Shown one piece after another: positions 1 to 10,175 of a stretch of 64,000 nucleotides of DNA. The DNA comes from Porticoccus sp038143955. Its GTDB lineage: Bacteria; Pseudomonadota; Gammaproteobacteria; Pseudomonadales; Porticoccaceae. Position numbers and translations under genes: made by a program. The notes beneath the pieces are model-generated. The model did no database searches and was not told where the DNA came from. It worked only from the letters and a program-made list of their open reading frames with translations. The stretch is taken from positions 1,178,001 through 1,242,000 of the forward strand of contig JAYQMT010000005.1 of assembly GCA_038143955.1 (NCBI GenBank). Direction: 5' to 3'. How positions within the stretch are numbered: the first letter of the stretch is position 1; each line of letters begins with the position of its first letter.

Positions 1-605
1 AAGCAAATGAATGCAAGCGCCAACTATCTCCTTGAGATTATGGGGGGTATATCTGTTGCCATTCCAACGGCAATACCTGTAGTTCCGTTTAGCAGAACAT
101 GTGGAGCTCTTGCTGGCATTATTGATGGCTCCTCTAAACTACCATCAAAATTTGGCTTCCAGTCAGCTGTGCCTTGACCTAATTCACTAAGTAAAATATT
201 TGCAAATCTTGATAATTTTGACTCTGTATAGCGCATTGCCGCAAAAGACTTAGGGTCATCTGGTGCTCCCCAGTTGCCTTGACCGTCTACTAATGGATAG
301 CGGTAAGAAAATGATTGTGCCATCAATACCATTGCTTCGTATGCAGCGCTGTCTCCATGAGGATGAAATTTACCAATCACATCACCTACGGTCCTAGCTG
401 ATTTTTTATATTTGGCTGTAGATTTAAGACCAAGCTCACTCATTGCATAAATAATTCTTCTCTGAACAGGTTTAAGCCCATCACCAATATTTGGCAAAGC
501 GCGGTCTAAGATGACGTACATTGAATAATCCAAATACGCTTTTTCTGTGTAATCATGCAGAGATATTTGCTCTGGAATATCAACAATTAAGGAAGTTTCA
601 GTCAT
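1..605 (-). CDS. parC: DNA topoisomerase IV subunit A (partial, frameshifted)
   Basis: This is the N-terminal third of ParC, the breakage-reunion subunit of topoisomerase IV, which unlinks replicated chromosomes together with ParE. The catalytic tyrosine is visible in AAMRYTES (Tyr126). The quinolone-pocket motif HPHGDSAAYE starts near residue 81 and its serine (Ser86) is the residue usually mutated in resistance. The reading frame breaks at a run of six C (coding strand) at about 39-44: after DIPP the expected HNLKEI continues in another frame up to the window edge, so one base seems to be missing. parE lies just upstream in the same direction. The rest of the gene is outside the window. The identification is firm. 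Confidence 0.95.
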
Positions 606-669
606 AATTTTATTTGCTCATCTATAAAATAAAATTTGTTAAAAAATTAATCTACTAGCCAAGTAAGTC

Positions 670-2554
670 TCATATTTCTGCTAAATTTCCAGTATCCTCT
701 AACCAAATTTTTCTGTCGCCTGCACGCTTTTTTTGATAGCAGCATATCTAACATTTCATCTGTGCTATCACCTTGTTCTATAGTTAATTGAACTAGACGC
801 CTTGTATCTGGATTCATTGTGGTTTCACGTAGTTGCACAGGATTCATTTCACCTAGACCTTTAAAGCGCTGTATATTTATTTTTGCGTTTCTTTTTTCTG
901 CAGTAACCCTATCCAAAATACCCTGTTTTTCACTATCATCAAGGGCATAAAATACATCTTTTCCTACATCAACTCTATATAGTGGTGGCATGGCAACATA
1001 TATATACCCCTTATCGACCATCGAACGGAAATGTTTCACAAATAAAGCACAAAGTAGTGTTGCGATGTGGAGCCCGTCAGAGTCCGCATCTGCCAAAATA
1101 CATACCTTATGATATCTAAGATTACCCAAATCTTCTGATTGAGGATCTATACCAAGCGCAACAGAAATATCATGAACCTCTTGCGATGCCAATACCTCTT
1201 CTCCGTCTACCTCCCAAGTATTTAAAATTTTTCCCCTAAGAGGCATTATTGCTTGAAATTCTCGGCTTCGAGCTTGCTTTGCAGAACCTCCAGCGGAGTC
1301 GCCTTCGACTAAAAATATTTCACAAAGTTCTGGACTAACCGAAGAGCAATCCGCTAACTTTCCAGGCAAAGCAGGTCCAGCCGTTACTCGCTTTCTGGCA
1401 ATTTTCTTACTAGCTTTTAGTCGTTTTTGAGCATTATTAATAAATAACTCTGCTAATAGCTCAGCATCTTCTGTATGTTTGTTGACCCACAAACTAAAGG
1501 CATCTTTTGTGATATTAGAGGTGAATGACGCTGCTTCACGTGAGGACAATCGCTCCTTAGTCTGTCCAGAAAATTGAGGATCAACTAGTTTGATTGATAA
1601 CACAAATGCACATTTGTCCCAAACATCCTCTGGCGCCAGCTTAAGACCGCGAGGTAAAAGATTTCGAAATTCACAAAACTCTTTCATTGCCTCAAGTAAT
1701 CCAGTTCGGAATCCATTTACATGGGTTCCGCCTTGGATTGTTGGTATTAAATTCACATAACTTTCTTGAATTAAATCTCCCCCTTCGGGTAGCCATTGGA
1801 CTGCCCAGTCAACCGCTGCTGAGTCGAATGACGAACTTCCTACGAAAGGTTCTGAGGGAACTGGCCCCCATTCTTTTGTCGAGCCCTCGAGATAATCTTT
1901 AAGGCCATCCTTATAGGACCAAGTATCAAATTCTCCAGTATTTTCATCGCTAAAGCTTACTTCTAAACCGGCACAGAGAACTGCCTTTGCTCTCAACACA
2001 TGTTTAAGTCTTGAAATAGAAAATCTGATAGAGTCGAAATATTGTGGATCTGGATAAAAGTGTATGAGTGTTCCCGTATTTTTTTTTCCACAACTATCAA
2101 TGATATCTAGTTCAGAAATTTTTTCACCATTGGAGAAGACCATATTATAAACACTGGAATCTCTTTTAATTGTAACCTCTAATCTTGAAGATAGCGCATT
2201 TACAACAGAAATTCCGACGCCATGGAGTCCTCCGGAAAATTTATAACTTTTTCCAGAAAACTTTCCGCCAGCATGAAGTGTCGAAAGAATTACTTCTACC
2301 CCTGGCAAACCTTGCTCTGGATGAATATCGACCGGCATTCCTCGACCATCATCCAGCACAGACAACGAACCATCTTTATGGTGTGTGACTACTAATTTTG
2401 AGGCATGTCCAGCTAGCGCTTCATCAATACTGTTATCTATTGCTTCTTGTGCTAAATGGTTTGGACGTGAAGTATCTGTGTACATACCAGGTCTTTTTCT
2501 GACAGGGTCTAACCCAGTTAAAACTTCAATATCCTCTGATGTGTAGTTACTCAT
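670..2554 (-). CDS. parE: DNA topoisomerase IV subunit B (C-terminal frameshift)
   Basis: ParE is the ATPase subunit of topoisomerase IV. The GHKL ATP site is seen in EAIDNSIDEA, DDGRGMPV and GGLHGVGISVVNAL. The Toprim metal site follows in EGDSAGGSA and DADSDGLH. Its size of about 630 residues fits the family. The last 22 or so codons are out of frame: at a seven-base A run in the coding strand (728-734) one extra base turns the expected KKRAGDRKIWLEDTGNLAEI tail into an unrelated sequence that runs on to 647. I give 670, the stop of the restored frame, as the end. yqiA ends 8 bases upstream of the start and parC follows, so this looks like one transcription unit. Confidence 0.96.
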
Positions 2555-2562
2555 AAAATCAT

Positions 2563-3129
2563 CTATAGTTGTAAAAATTTAATTATGGCAGGTAAATGCC
2601 GCTCATAGCGTTGAAAATTATGATTACCCCCTTGCTCGATGGTAAGCATACATTGGGAATATTTGATCTCGGCGTGGCGATAATCTAATATTTCATCAGC
2701 TGTTTGAAGTAACACCCATATATTTTTTGGGTTATGTATATCAGCAACATTGATACTTTCTAAAAAATTAATATGACTTTGAGTGAGAATATAGGTCTCA
2801 CCAGAATGATAATTAGAATTTAACCCCAAATACTGACTCATTGTTTTGTGAGGTTCAACTGCTGGGTTTATTAAAACTGATTTTAATTTATACTTTTGTG
2901 CAAGCCATGTTGCGTAAAAACCACCTAGTGAGCCTCCTATTAATCCAATCGCGTCATCGCACTGCTCTATTATTTCTTCAAGCTGACCAATAGCTAATTG
3001 TGTATCGCCACTTAGCGCTGGGCAAACGAATTTTTTGTTTGGAGATATTTTATCTATCCAAGTTGCTGTTTGTTGTGCCTTGCTAGAAGCTGGTGAACTA
3101 TTAAATCCATGAATATAAAGTATTGTCAT
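2563..3129 (-). CDS. yqiA: YqiA-type alpha/beta-hydrolase esterase
   Basis: A 188-residue member of the UPF0227/YqiA esterase family, small cytoplasmic alpha/beta-hydrolases whose natural substrate is not settled. The nucleophile elbow GGSLGGFYA holds the serine. An acid is likely in QTADEILDY and the catalytic histidine in GGNHNF. The N-terminal ILYIHGFNSSPASSKA strand-loop is typical of the family. I choose the ATG at 3129 over an in-frame TTG two codons earlier because family members begin directly with the beta-strand. It sits between cpdA and parE, the same neighbours as in Pseudomonas and E. coli. The gene appears intact. Confidence 0.92.
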   Translation of the reverse strand: MTILYIHGFNSSPASSKAQQTATWIDKISPNKKFVCPALSGDTQLAIGQLEEIIEQCDDAIGLIGGSLGGFYATWLAQKYKLKSVLINPAVEPHKTMSQYLGLNSNYHSGETYILTQSHINFLESINVADIHNPKNIWVLLQTADEILDYRHAEIKYSQCMLTIEQGGNHNFQRYERHLPAIIKFLQL

Positions 3130-3257
3130 ACCCAAAAATCTCTTTGTTTAAATCCCTATAGTGATATAAATTCTTAAAAGATAAAAGCTAAATAAAAATT
3201 TGTTTTATCAACAAACCTAAAGTGCATTACTAGAGAAAAGTTAACTGAACGTGAATA

Positions 3258-4009
3258 TTAAGATTTCAGATAATTTACACCAGTAACTATAACTCCGTCA
3301 GACTTTAATTCTATCCATCTATAACTAGGGCCATCTGAACTTATTTCGAAATAATCAATATCTTTTACAAATTGGTAGCAGGTTGAAGGGGTGTTATAAA
3401 CAATCAAATTACCCCAATCTGTAGCTCTCTCTTGGTGAACATGGCCAGTAAATATGCCTTTCACATTAGGGTATCCAGATAATATTGTTTTAAGCTTGCC
3501 GCTATTAGTGATTCGATGCTCGTCTAACCACTTTGAGTTTATAGGGGCTGGCGGATGATGGACAAATAACAAAATATAACGATCCTTATATTTTTTTAAC
3601 AAAAACTCTAATTCTTCAATTTCATTTTTAGCCAAAAATCCCTCAACATTTTTAGAATAAGAGCTAATGAGTGAAACAATTACCCAATTTTCATGCTTTT
3701 CAACACGTATAAATTGCTGTGAAATTATATTACTCATGAGGTGAAGGTCGTCATGGTTTCCTGGAAGCCATCTGTAAGATATGCATTCTTTATCCATTGT
3801 GTCGGAAAATAGCTGGTAAGATGCCTTAGCTCCTGAAGCAGAAATATCACCTGAAATGATAATCAAAGAGGATCCGAACTTTTTTTAATCTCACATAAAA
3901 CTTACTTGAAACTGTCATATGTATTAACACCGTTAGATACAAAGCCTTTTTTTGACCCCAAATGGCAATCGCTGATCTGTATCAAGTTAACAACATCAGT
4001 TTTTTTCAA
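3258..4009 (-). CDS. cpdA: 3',5'-cyclic-AMP phosphodiesterase CpdA (disrupted)
   Basis: A calcineurin-like metallophosphoesterase that hydrolyses cAMP. Metal-ligand motifs can be read in order once the frame is restored: QISDCHL near the N-terminus, SGDIS, LPGNHD, FVHHPP and GHVHQE. The reading frame is interrupted twice. There is an in-frame TAA at 3902-3904 (a CAA codon would fit the family there), and one base seems to be missing at about 3866-3873, just before IIISGDIS. Without the first segment the protein would lack the Asp-x-His metal ligands, so the uninterrupted 202-codon frame alone is unlikely to be active. The start is taken as the TTG at 4007-4009, preceded by AAGGATG. It may be a true pseudogene, because a nonsense codon is not explained by an indel. 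Confidence 0.85.
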
Positions 4010-4069
4010 TTTACATCCTTGGTAGCAAGATTGATTGGTTTTTTAAAGAATTTGAAAAATATGTTAGCC

Positions 4070-4536
4070 TTAAATTACTGAAGAGTTGTCATATCCGTAT
4101 TCAAGGCAATACTCTAACCACTCTGATAAAAACTTATTCCACTGTGATTTTTCATCGGGTTGATACATATTTTGGTTTAATTTTTCATATCTAGGTCGAA
4201 TATATCTGACTTTATCACAAGATATCACCTCTGCCATTTTTGCATCATGATAAAGTCTCATAGTTAGCTGAGGCATTGTTAGCCATGAATTAAGCATTTT
4301 ACAGGGCATATATTCACCCGTTTCTTCGCGCAATAGAATAAGTGTTGTATATCGGGTTATTTCTAGAGCTTGCAAAAGCAAAATATGCTTACCAGTATTA
4401 AAAATTAGTATTTTTTCTCCTTAGTATGCTGCATTTGAGGAAAAATTTTTTTCAATCTAAAATAGTTAGCTTCACCATCAGCCAAGTAACTGCATAGATC
4501 TACTTTATATTTAAATTTAGAGTTGACTTCAGTCAA
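4070..4536 (-). CDS. yqiB: DUF1249 family protein YqiB (frameshifted)
   Basis: A small conserved gammaproteobacterial protein of unknown function (DUF1249), always found beside cpdA and nudF. The C-terminal part with EITRYTTLIL, MTVRLYHDA-like (MRLYHDAKMAEV) and NKFLSEWLEYCL is clear. The N-terminal part, KVDLCSYLADGEANYFRL, lies in another frame upstream. One base seems to be missing in a six-base run (4411-4416), after which the frames join as KEKKILIFNTGKHILLL. The start is a TTG at 4534-4536 with GGGAG seven bases before it. No in-frame ATG is available. Restored length is about 155 residues, slightly longer than the 140 residues of the E. coli protein. Confidence 0.82.
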
Positions 4537-4571
4537 TCTGTTGCTCCCATACAAGCATTAATAGGAAATAT

Positions 4572-5177
4572 TTATATAAAATCGATGAAATTTTTTTGTA
4601 GCCACATCAAAGAAATTGTAGTGGCCGCGTTATCACATTGACCAGCTTTCATACATAAAGATATATCATCTTGGGGAACTATATGCAAAAAAATATCTTC
4701 TGATTGCTCGTTCATACCTAATTCACCATCAAGTCCAAGCAGATTAGTTATACCGCAATAAAGATGCATTCTTTCATTGGTTCCACCTGGACTTACCCAA
4801 TACTGACAGATTGGATGAAGTTGAACTTTATTAATTCCAACTTCTTCTTGTATTTCCCTTAAAGCTGCTTGCTCAAATGATTCATCAGGGTCGACCATAC
4901 CAGCCACAACTTCATATAGCCAAGGGCTACTCTTGTCGCCCAGAGCTCCAATACGAAATTGTTCCACCAGCCCTATAAGCTTATGGACTGGATCGTATAG
5001 CAAAACACCCACTGCGGAACCTCTTTCGAAGAGCTCTCGTTTAATGGGTTTACTCCATTCTCCGGAAAATAGCTTATGTCGTAATGTGACTCGAAGCATC
5101 TTAAAGAATCCAGAAAATACTTTTTCTTGATTCTCTATCGAGATATCTCGGGAGTTATATTTATGTTTTGGTAACAT
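4572..5177 (-). CDS. nudF: ADP-ribose pyrophosphatase (Nudix)
   Basis: Hydrolyses ADP-ribose to AMP and ribose 5-phosphate in the cytoplasm. The Nudix box starts at residue 93 with GMVDPDESF and ends AALREIQEEVGI, with the expected spacing. The preceding EQFRIGAL strand and the following WVSPGGTNERMHLY are characteristic of the NudF/TrgB group rather than other Nudix enzymes. At 201 residues it has the normal length. It heads the minus-strand group nudF-yqiB-cpdA-yqiA-parE-parC and faces tolC across about 120 AT-rich bases that must hold both promoters. The gene is intact. Confidence 0.95.
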   Translation of the reverse strand: MLPKHKYNSRDISIENQEKVFSGFFKMLRVTLRHKLFSGEWSKPIKRELFERGSAVGVLLYDPVHKLIGLVEQFRIGALGDKSSPWLYEVVAGMVDPDESFEQAALREIQEEVGINKVQLHPICQYWVSPGGTNERMHLYCGITNLLGLDGELGMNEQSEDIFLHIVPQDDISLCMKAGQCDNAATTISLMWLQKNFIDFI

Positions 5178-5301
5178 AATAATTATACCTCTGTTAGTTA
5201 GCTTTATTTAACAAGATCCATTATACATTCAGCCATACAATGGATAGTTAATATAAATCTGATAAACTTCAGTTAGTATTTTTTTAGCTATGGAAAACTC
5301 G

Positions 5302-6725
5302 ATGAAGCGCTTTGCTATTTTTCTTATTATAATATCTATGAATATTTTGGCACCAATTTGCTGGAGCGCTGAAACTTTATCAAAAATATATGAACTTTCC
5401 TTAAATAATGACCCACAACTGTTAGCTGCAAAAGCTGACTATTTAGCTAAAAAAGAATCAAAGAATATTAGTAGAGCAGCACTTCTTCCGTCAATTGTAG
5501 CAGAAGCTAAATATAGAGAAGCTGAAACAAAAGGCTCGTCAACGAGGGTTTTGGGTGCAGGAGGTTCAATATTCGGCACCAAAGGTAACAATGATAGAGA
5601 TGAAAAATCTTATGGAGTGAGCCTAACTCAGCCAATTTTTAATATGTCAGCATGGTTTGATTTTAAAATGGGTGTCAAACTGAGTCTTGAAGCAAAATCA
5701 AAATTTTCTGCAGACAGGCAATCACACATCATGAGATGTGCGAAGTCGTATTATGCAGTACTGAGGGCAGAGGAAAATTTAAAAAATATTATTGAGGAGG
5801 AAGCAGCTTTAAGAAAACAGTTCGAACAAATCAATAATCGTTTTGATGTTGGTTTATCAACTATGACTGAGATTCATGAAGCTCAAGTTGCCTTGAATAA
5901 TGCAGAGGTTTCGTCTCTAGATGCAGAAGCTAAGCTATTATTAGTATTTGATGGGCTCACTATATTAACTGGCAGAAATCATAATATTCTGGCCGGACTA
6001 AAACGAGATTTTCCCATCGTCAAACCTGAACCGTTAGATAGAGAACAATGGGTGCAGTTTGCGGTAAATAACAATTATCAATTAAAAGCTGCTAAGCATG
6101 CTGAAGAAGCTGCTAAGCAAAATACAAAGTCAAAAAAATATGCTCATTTACCAAAACTTGAAGGCTCAATGTCTTTCTATGATAATCGTTCTGATGAATA
6201 TTTTTCTGGTACAGATCTGAATACTAATACAGTATTCTCCAGTCCTTCAGAAAGTAATCAAATTGGTCGCAATATTGGAATAGAGTTAAGTCTCCCGATC
6301 TTTACAGGGGGACTTATAAGCGCAGAACGAAGACAGGCTATTCAGGAATATATAAAATTGAGAGAGGTCTGGATAGGGAAAAAAGAAGTACAACGCAGCA
6401 AGCTAGGTCTAAACATTTGCAAGTATTGACTAACATTGCAAGAGTAAAAGCTCGACAACGTGCACTCGACTCTGCAAGAAAAGCAATGGTCTCAAACGAA
6501 GAAAGCTACGAAACTGGAACTCGAAATATTTCGGATGTTTTAATTTCAAAACAAAATTACCATCAAGCCAAAAGAGATTATGCCGACTCACGATATGACT
6601 ACATAATTAGTTTGTTAGGGCTAAAAGAAGTGGCTGGACAACTTAGTCCACAAGATTTGTTTGACTTAGACGGCTGGTTGGACCCAAAAATTATTGTGAA
6701 AAAATCTCTGAATCAACAACCTTAG
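5302..6725 (+). CDS. tolC: TolC-family outer-membrane efflux protein (frameshifted)
   Basis: Outer-membrane channel-tunnel protein for type I secretion and tripartite drug efflux. A signal peptide is visible (MKRFAIFLIIISMNILAPIC, cut after WSA). Two TolC repeats follow, with the typical LTQPIFNMSAW and LPIFTGGLISAERRQA segments. Near 6368-6372 one base seems to be missing: the frame continues as LDREKRSTTQQ...LQVLTNIARVKAR and ends with VLISKQNYHQAKRDYADSRYDY, a standard TolC end. Restored length is about 474 residues. I prefer the ATG at 5302 (GGA seven bases upstream) over the one at 5290. It is convergent with waaA and overlaps its 3' end by 35 bases. Confidence 0.93.
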
Positions 6726-7974
6726 TTATCTTTTCTAAAGCTCCACGATTACTGTCCGCAATTAACTTAGCAGCATTCCCCATTCGTTTAGATTTATTCG
6801 CATCTTTAAGTATTTCAGAAACAGTTTCTGCGATACTTATTGAATCTTTGCAAATAGCCATTCCCTCAACATTTTTAAGCAACTTTGATACATCTAAAAA
6901 ATTATGTAGAAACGGGCCACTTACAATCGGAGCACCCCATATAGCTGGCTCGATTAGGCTATGTCCTCCGACCGGAATAAGGCTACCTCCTACAAAAGCA
7001 ACATCACATAATCCATAAAATAACATGAGTTCCCCCATAGTATCTCCGAGTAGAATTTGATCATTTATCGTCATTTTTGGATTATTACTTCTTCTAACAA
7101 AACTGAGTTTATGTCTTGAAAAAAGGGTAGCTACACTGTTAAATCTTTCGGGATGTCTCGGAACTATTATCAATAAAAGATTTGGATGGGATATTTTTAT
7201 TTGCTTATAGGCCTCTAAAATGATTTCATCCTCACCAAAATGTGTACTCGCTGCAAGAAATATTTTTCTTTGTCCCACATCTGACCATTCTGCCTTTAAT
7301 TTAGATGCCTTATTCATTAGATCACTTTCTAGACTACTATCAAATTTGATATTGCCAGCTATCATCAGCTTCGATTCAGGTAAACCTAATTCTAAGAAAT
7401 TCTTTCCGTCATTATCGTATTGTGCAATTACATAACTTATTTTTTTCAGCATGCTCACTGTAAAGCTAGAAAATCTCTTATACCCCTTGAGGGATTTGTT
7501 TGACATTCTTGCATTAGCTACAACCACTGGTATTTTGGCATGATCGCAGTAATGTATCATATTCGGCCATAATTCAGTCTCCATAATGATCACCAAACTA
7601 GGATGAGTCTGCTTTAAAAAAGCGCCTCACAGCATATGGGAGGTCATAAGGGGCATAAACATGGTAGAGACGTCATCAGAAAAAATTGATTTCACTCTTT
7701 CTGAGCCAGTAAGGGTTGTAGTGGTTACAACTAGAATTCTATCAGGATAATCTGCTTGTATTTTCTTTATCAAAGGGACAGCTGCTAAAGTTTCACCCAC
7801 TGAAACACAGTGAATCCAGACAACTTGTCGATGTGATGGAATTTTCGGTATGAACCCAAATCTTTGATACCAACGATTTCCATGCTGACTTACCCTTATA
7901 CTACGCAATAAGGTCCTCAGCAATAAGAAGGGCGTTAAAAAATATAAGGAAACTGTGTAAAATAAACGTAACAT
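6691..7974 (-). CDS. waaA: 3-deoxy-D-manno-octulosonic acid (Kdo) transferase (internally disrupted)
   Basis: Adds Kdo to lipid IVA at the inner face of the inner membrane, the essential step linking lipid A to the core. A single N-terminal membrane anchor (MLRLFYTVSLYFLTPFLLL) precedes a GT-B fold. The conserved VSVGETLAAVPLI holds the catalytic Glu, and TLTGSERV, IIMETELWPN and the late GGSLIPVGGHSLIEP are family signatures. The two long open pieces are in the same frame but are separated by a stop. Between about 7616 and 7653 the expected YDLPYAVRRF is encoded in another frame, so two indels of opposite sign are needed (near the G4 at 7650-7653 and the A6 at 7616-7621). The ATG at 7974 matches the family start better than the GTG at 7986. 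Confidence 0.93.
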
Positions 7975-8147
7975 ATATCTAGGCACTCAAAATTAATTGA
8001 TATACTAAAATGAAAGACAGTAGTTTCTATTTGCCTCTAAAAGCATAATAAAATAGTCAGGCTATACTAGCTCTAATATAGAAACCAAATATCCAGACTG
8101 CTTATAAAAAAATAAAGGGCAACTTACTTCAAAGGATTCTAACTAGT

Positions 8148-9367
8148 ATGTCCAGCATAAAACAGAAAAAAATTGTATGTGATATTGCAATCATTGGTGG
8201 AGGTATAGCTGGATTATGGCTGCTTAATCGATTAGCCAACCAAGGGTTCAATGTCATATTATTTGAAAAAAATGCCCTTGGAAGTGATCAAACTGTAGCG
8301 AGCCAAGGTATGATTCATGGTGGGATGAAATATACCCTTAATGGTGCTTTGACTGGAGCATCAGAGGCTATTTCTGAAATGCCATTATATTGGCAAAAGT
8401 GTATTGATGGTGAGGGTGAGGTAGATCTAAAGGGAGCAAAAAAATTAAGTGATCACTTTTATATGTGGTCAAGTAAGAGTATTTTATCAAAAATGACAAC
8501 TTTTTTAGCTAGCAAAGCTATACGGGGGCGTATAAATAAAGTTCACGAGGATGCCTTGCCAAATATCTTTCAAGATCATCAATTTAGAGGCAATGTTTAT
8601 AAATTATTAGATATGGTTCTAGATGTACCAAGTGTTGTTGAAAAACTAGCTAGAAATTATTCGAATCGAATCTTCATGGTTGATTGGGGTAAAACTTCAT
8701 GGCGTAAGGATACCAATAAAAAAGCTTTTCTAAATTTTAATGAAAATGAAAAAATTATACACTCCATGCTGAGCAATTCATACTGACTGCAGGCGAAGGA
8801 AATGAGTCTATTCTTAATGCAATGGGAGAAAGTGCTCCAAGGATGCAGAGAAGACCTCTTCATATGTTGATGGTTAAACATGGATATCCTCATTCTTTTT
8901 ATGGTCACTGTTTGGGTGCTGAGACAACTCCTAGACTGACAATATCTAGCCACCCCTGTCAGGACCACAAACAAGTATGGTATTTAGGCGGAAGTATAGC
9001 TGAAAAAGGTGTTGGCTTATCGACGGAAACTATTATAACGAAAGCAAAAAAAGAACTTTTTGCACTGATGCCCTGGGTAGATCTGAAAGATGCAGAATGG
9101 GCAGCATTACCAATAAAAAGAGCAGAACCAAAACAAAGAAATTTTAATAGGCCCGACAAAGCTTTTGCTGGCATTACAAAAAATCATTCAAATGTGATCG
9201 TAGCCTGGCCAACCAAGTTGACGTTATGTCCTAACTTAGCGGATGAAATCATCTTTCTGCTAGACAAGAGAAATATCAGAAAATCAAAAACACAACTACC
9301 TGGGCTATCTTTTCTTGATAAACCAAAGATATCTGTTACCCCATGGAAAAAAGTATTTGGAGACTAG
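8148..9367 (+). CDS. FAD-dependent oxidoreductase (frameshifted)
   Basis: A DAO-type flavoprotein. It begins with a Rossmann dinucleotide-binding motif (IIGGGIAGLWLLNRL) ending in the acidic FEKN, followed by the glycerol-3-phosphate-dehydrogenase-like GSDQTVASQGMIHGGMKY. It resembles the uncharacterised oxidoreductase that lies next to an aldo/keto reductase and waaA in Pseudomonas. The substrate is unknown. Between 8752 and 8765 the frame shifts by one base, then resumes with HAEQFILTAGEGNESI, so the gene was about 406 codons long. It is divergent from waaA. The next gene begins immediately after its stop, which suggests cotranscription with the reductase. Confidence 0.8.
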
Positions 9368-9369
9368 CT

Positions 9370-10164
9370 TTGTATCATAAGAGGGCTTTTGGTGAAACAG
9401 GACTTAATGTTAGCCCTCTAGGGTTGGGAACCGTTAAGCTTGGGAGAAATATAGGTGTAAAATACCCAAAAAAATTCGTAATACCTAATAACAAAGAAGC
9501 GATTGATTTAATTTATAAAGCTAAAGATCTCGGAATCAATTTGATTGATACAGCACCATCTTATGGTAATAGCGAAGAGCGGCTCGGAGAGTTACTTAAA
9601 GATACACGGAACGAATGGATTATTTGTAGCAAGGTAGGAGAAGAATTTAAAAATGGGCGATCACAGTTTAATTTTTCGCCCCGACATACACGCTTTAGTG
9701 TTGAGCGCAGCTTAAGGCGTCTAGATACTGATGCCATTGACATAATTTTAGTTCACTCGGACGGGAATGATGAGGATATCATTACAAATTTCGGGACCTT
9801 AGAAGTACTTTCTGATCTTAAAAAAGAAGGTAAAATTAAGGCTTTTGGTATGTCCTGTAAAACGTTAAAAGGGGGTCTTCTAGCTGCAAAAAAATCCGAT
9901 GGTGTAATGGTGACATGGAATTTAGGGTATAAAGAGGATGTCCCAATTATTAATTATTGTACTGAGAATAATAAAGGTATTTTTATTAAAAAAGCTTTAG
10001 ATAGCGGTAATGCAGTTTTATCTACTGAAACAGGCTCCATAAGAAAAAGTTTTGATATGATTTTAAAGCATCAAGGTGTAAGCAGCATAATTATTGGGAC
10101 TATAAACCCTATCCATCTGACTAATAATGCGCTACTTGCGGAAAAAATCTTAGTTTCAGAATAA
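9370..10164 (+). CDS. aldo/keto reductase
   Basis: An NAD(P)H-dependent aldo/keto reductase of the small bacterial type, about 264 residues. The catalytic tetrad is visible: Asp and Tyr in LIDTAPSYGNSEERL, Lys in ICSKVGEEF and His in ILVHSDG. The C-terminal GVSSIIIGTINPIHL is the usual cofactor-binding end. I choose the TTG at 9370 as start because GGAG lies seven bases upstream and the product then begins like other family members (ahead of RAFGETGLNVSPLGLGT). An in-frame ATG at 9343 would overlap the preceding gene by 25 bases and has no ribosome-binding site. The substrate cannot be told from sequence. It converges on hldE with 11 bases between them. Confidence 0.85.
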   Translation: MYHKRAFGETGLNVSPLGLGTVKLGRNIGVKYPKKFVIPNNKEAIDLIYKAKDLGINLIDTAPSYGNSEERLGELLKDTRNEWIICSKVGEEFKNGRSQFNFSPRHTRFSVERSLRRLDTDAIDIILVHSDGNDEDIITNFGTLEVLSDLKKEGKIKAFGMSCKTLKGGLLAAKKSDGVMVTWNLGYKEDVPIINYCTENNKGIFIKKALDSGNAVLSTETGSIRKSFDMILKHQGVSSIIIGTINPIHLTNNALLAEKILVSE

Positions 10165-10175
10165 TGAAAAATATA

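Noticed and set aside
3258..3866. A short stand-alone phosphoesterase starting at MIIISGDIS
   Set aside because: The missing N-terminal metal motif ISDCHL is encoded just upstream in line with the family, so this is a broken full-length cpdA.
8657..8974. 105-codon open frame on the minus strand
   Set aside because: It lies opposite the FAD oxidoreductase across its frameshift and has no recognisable motif or ribosome-binding site.
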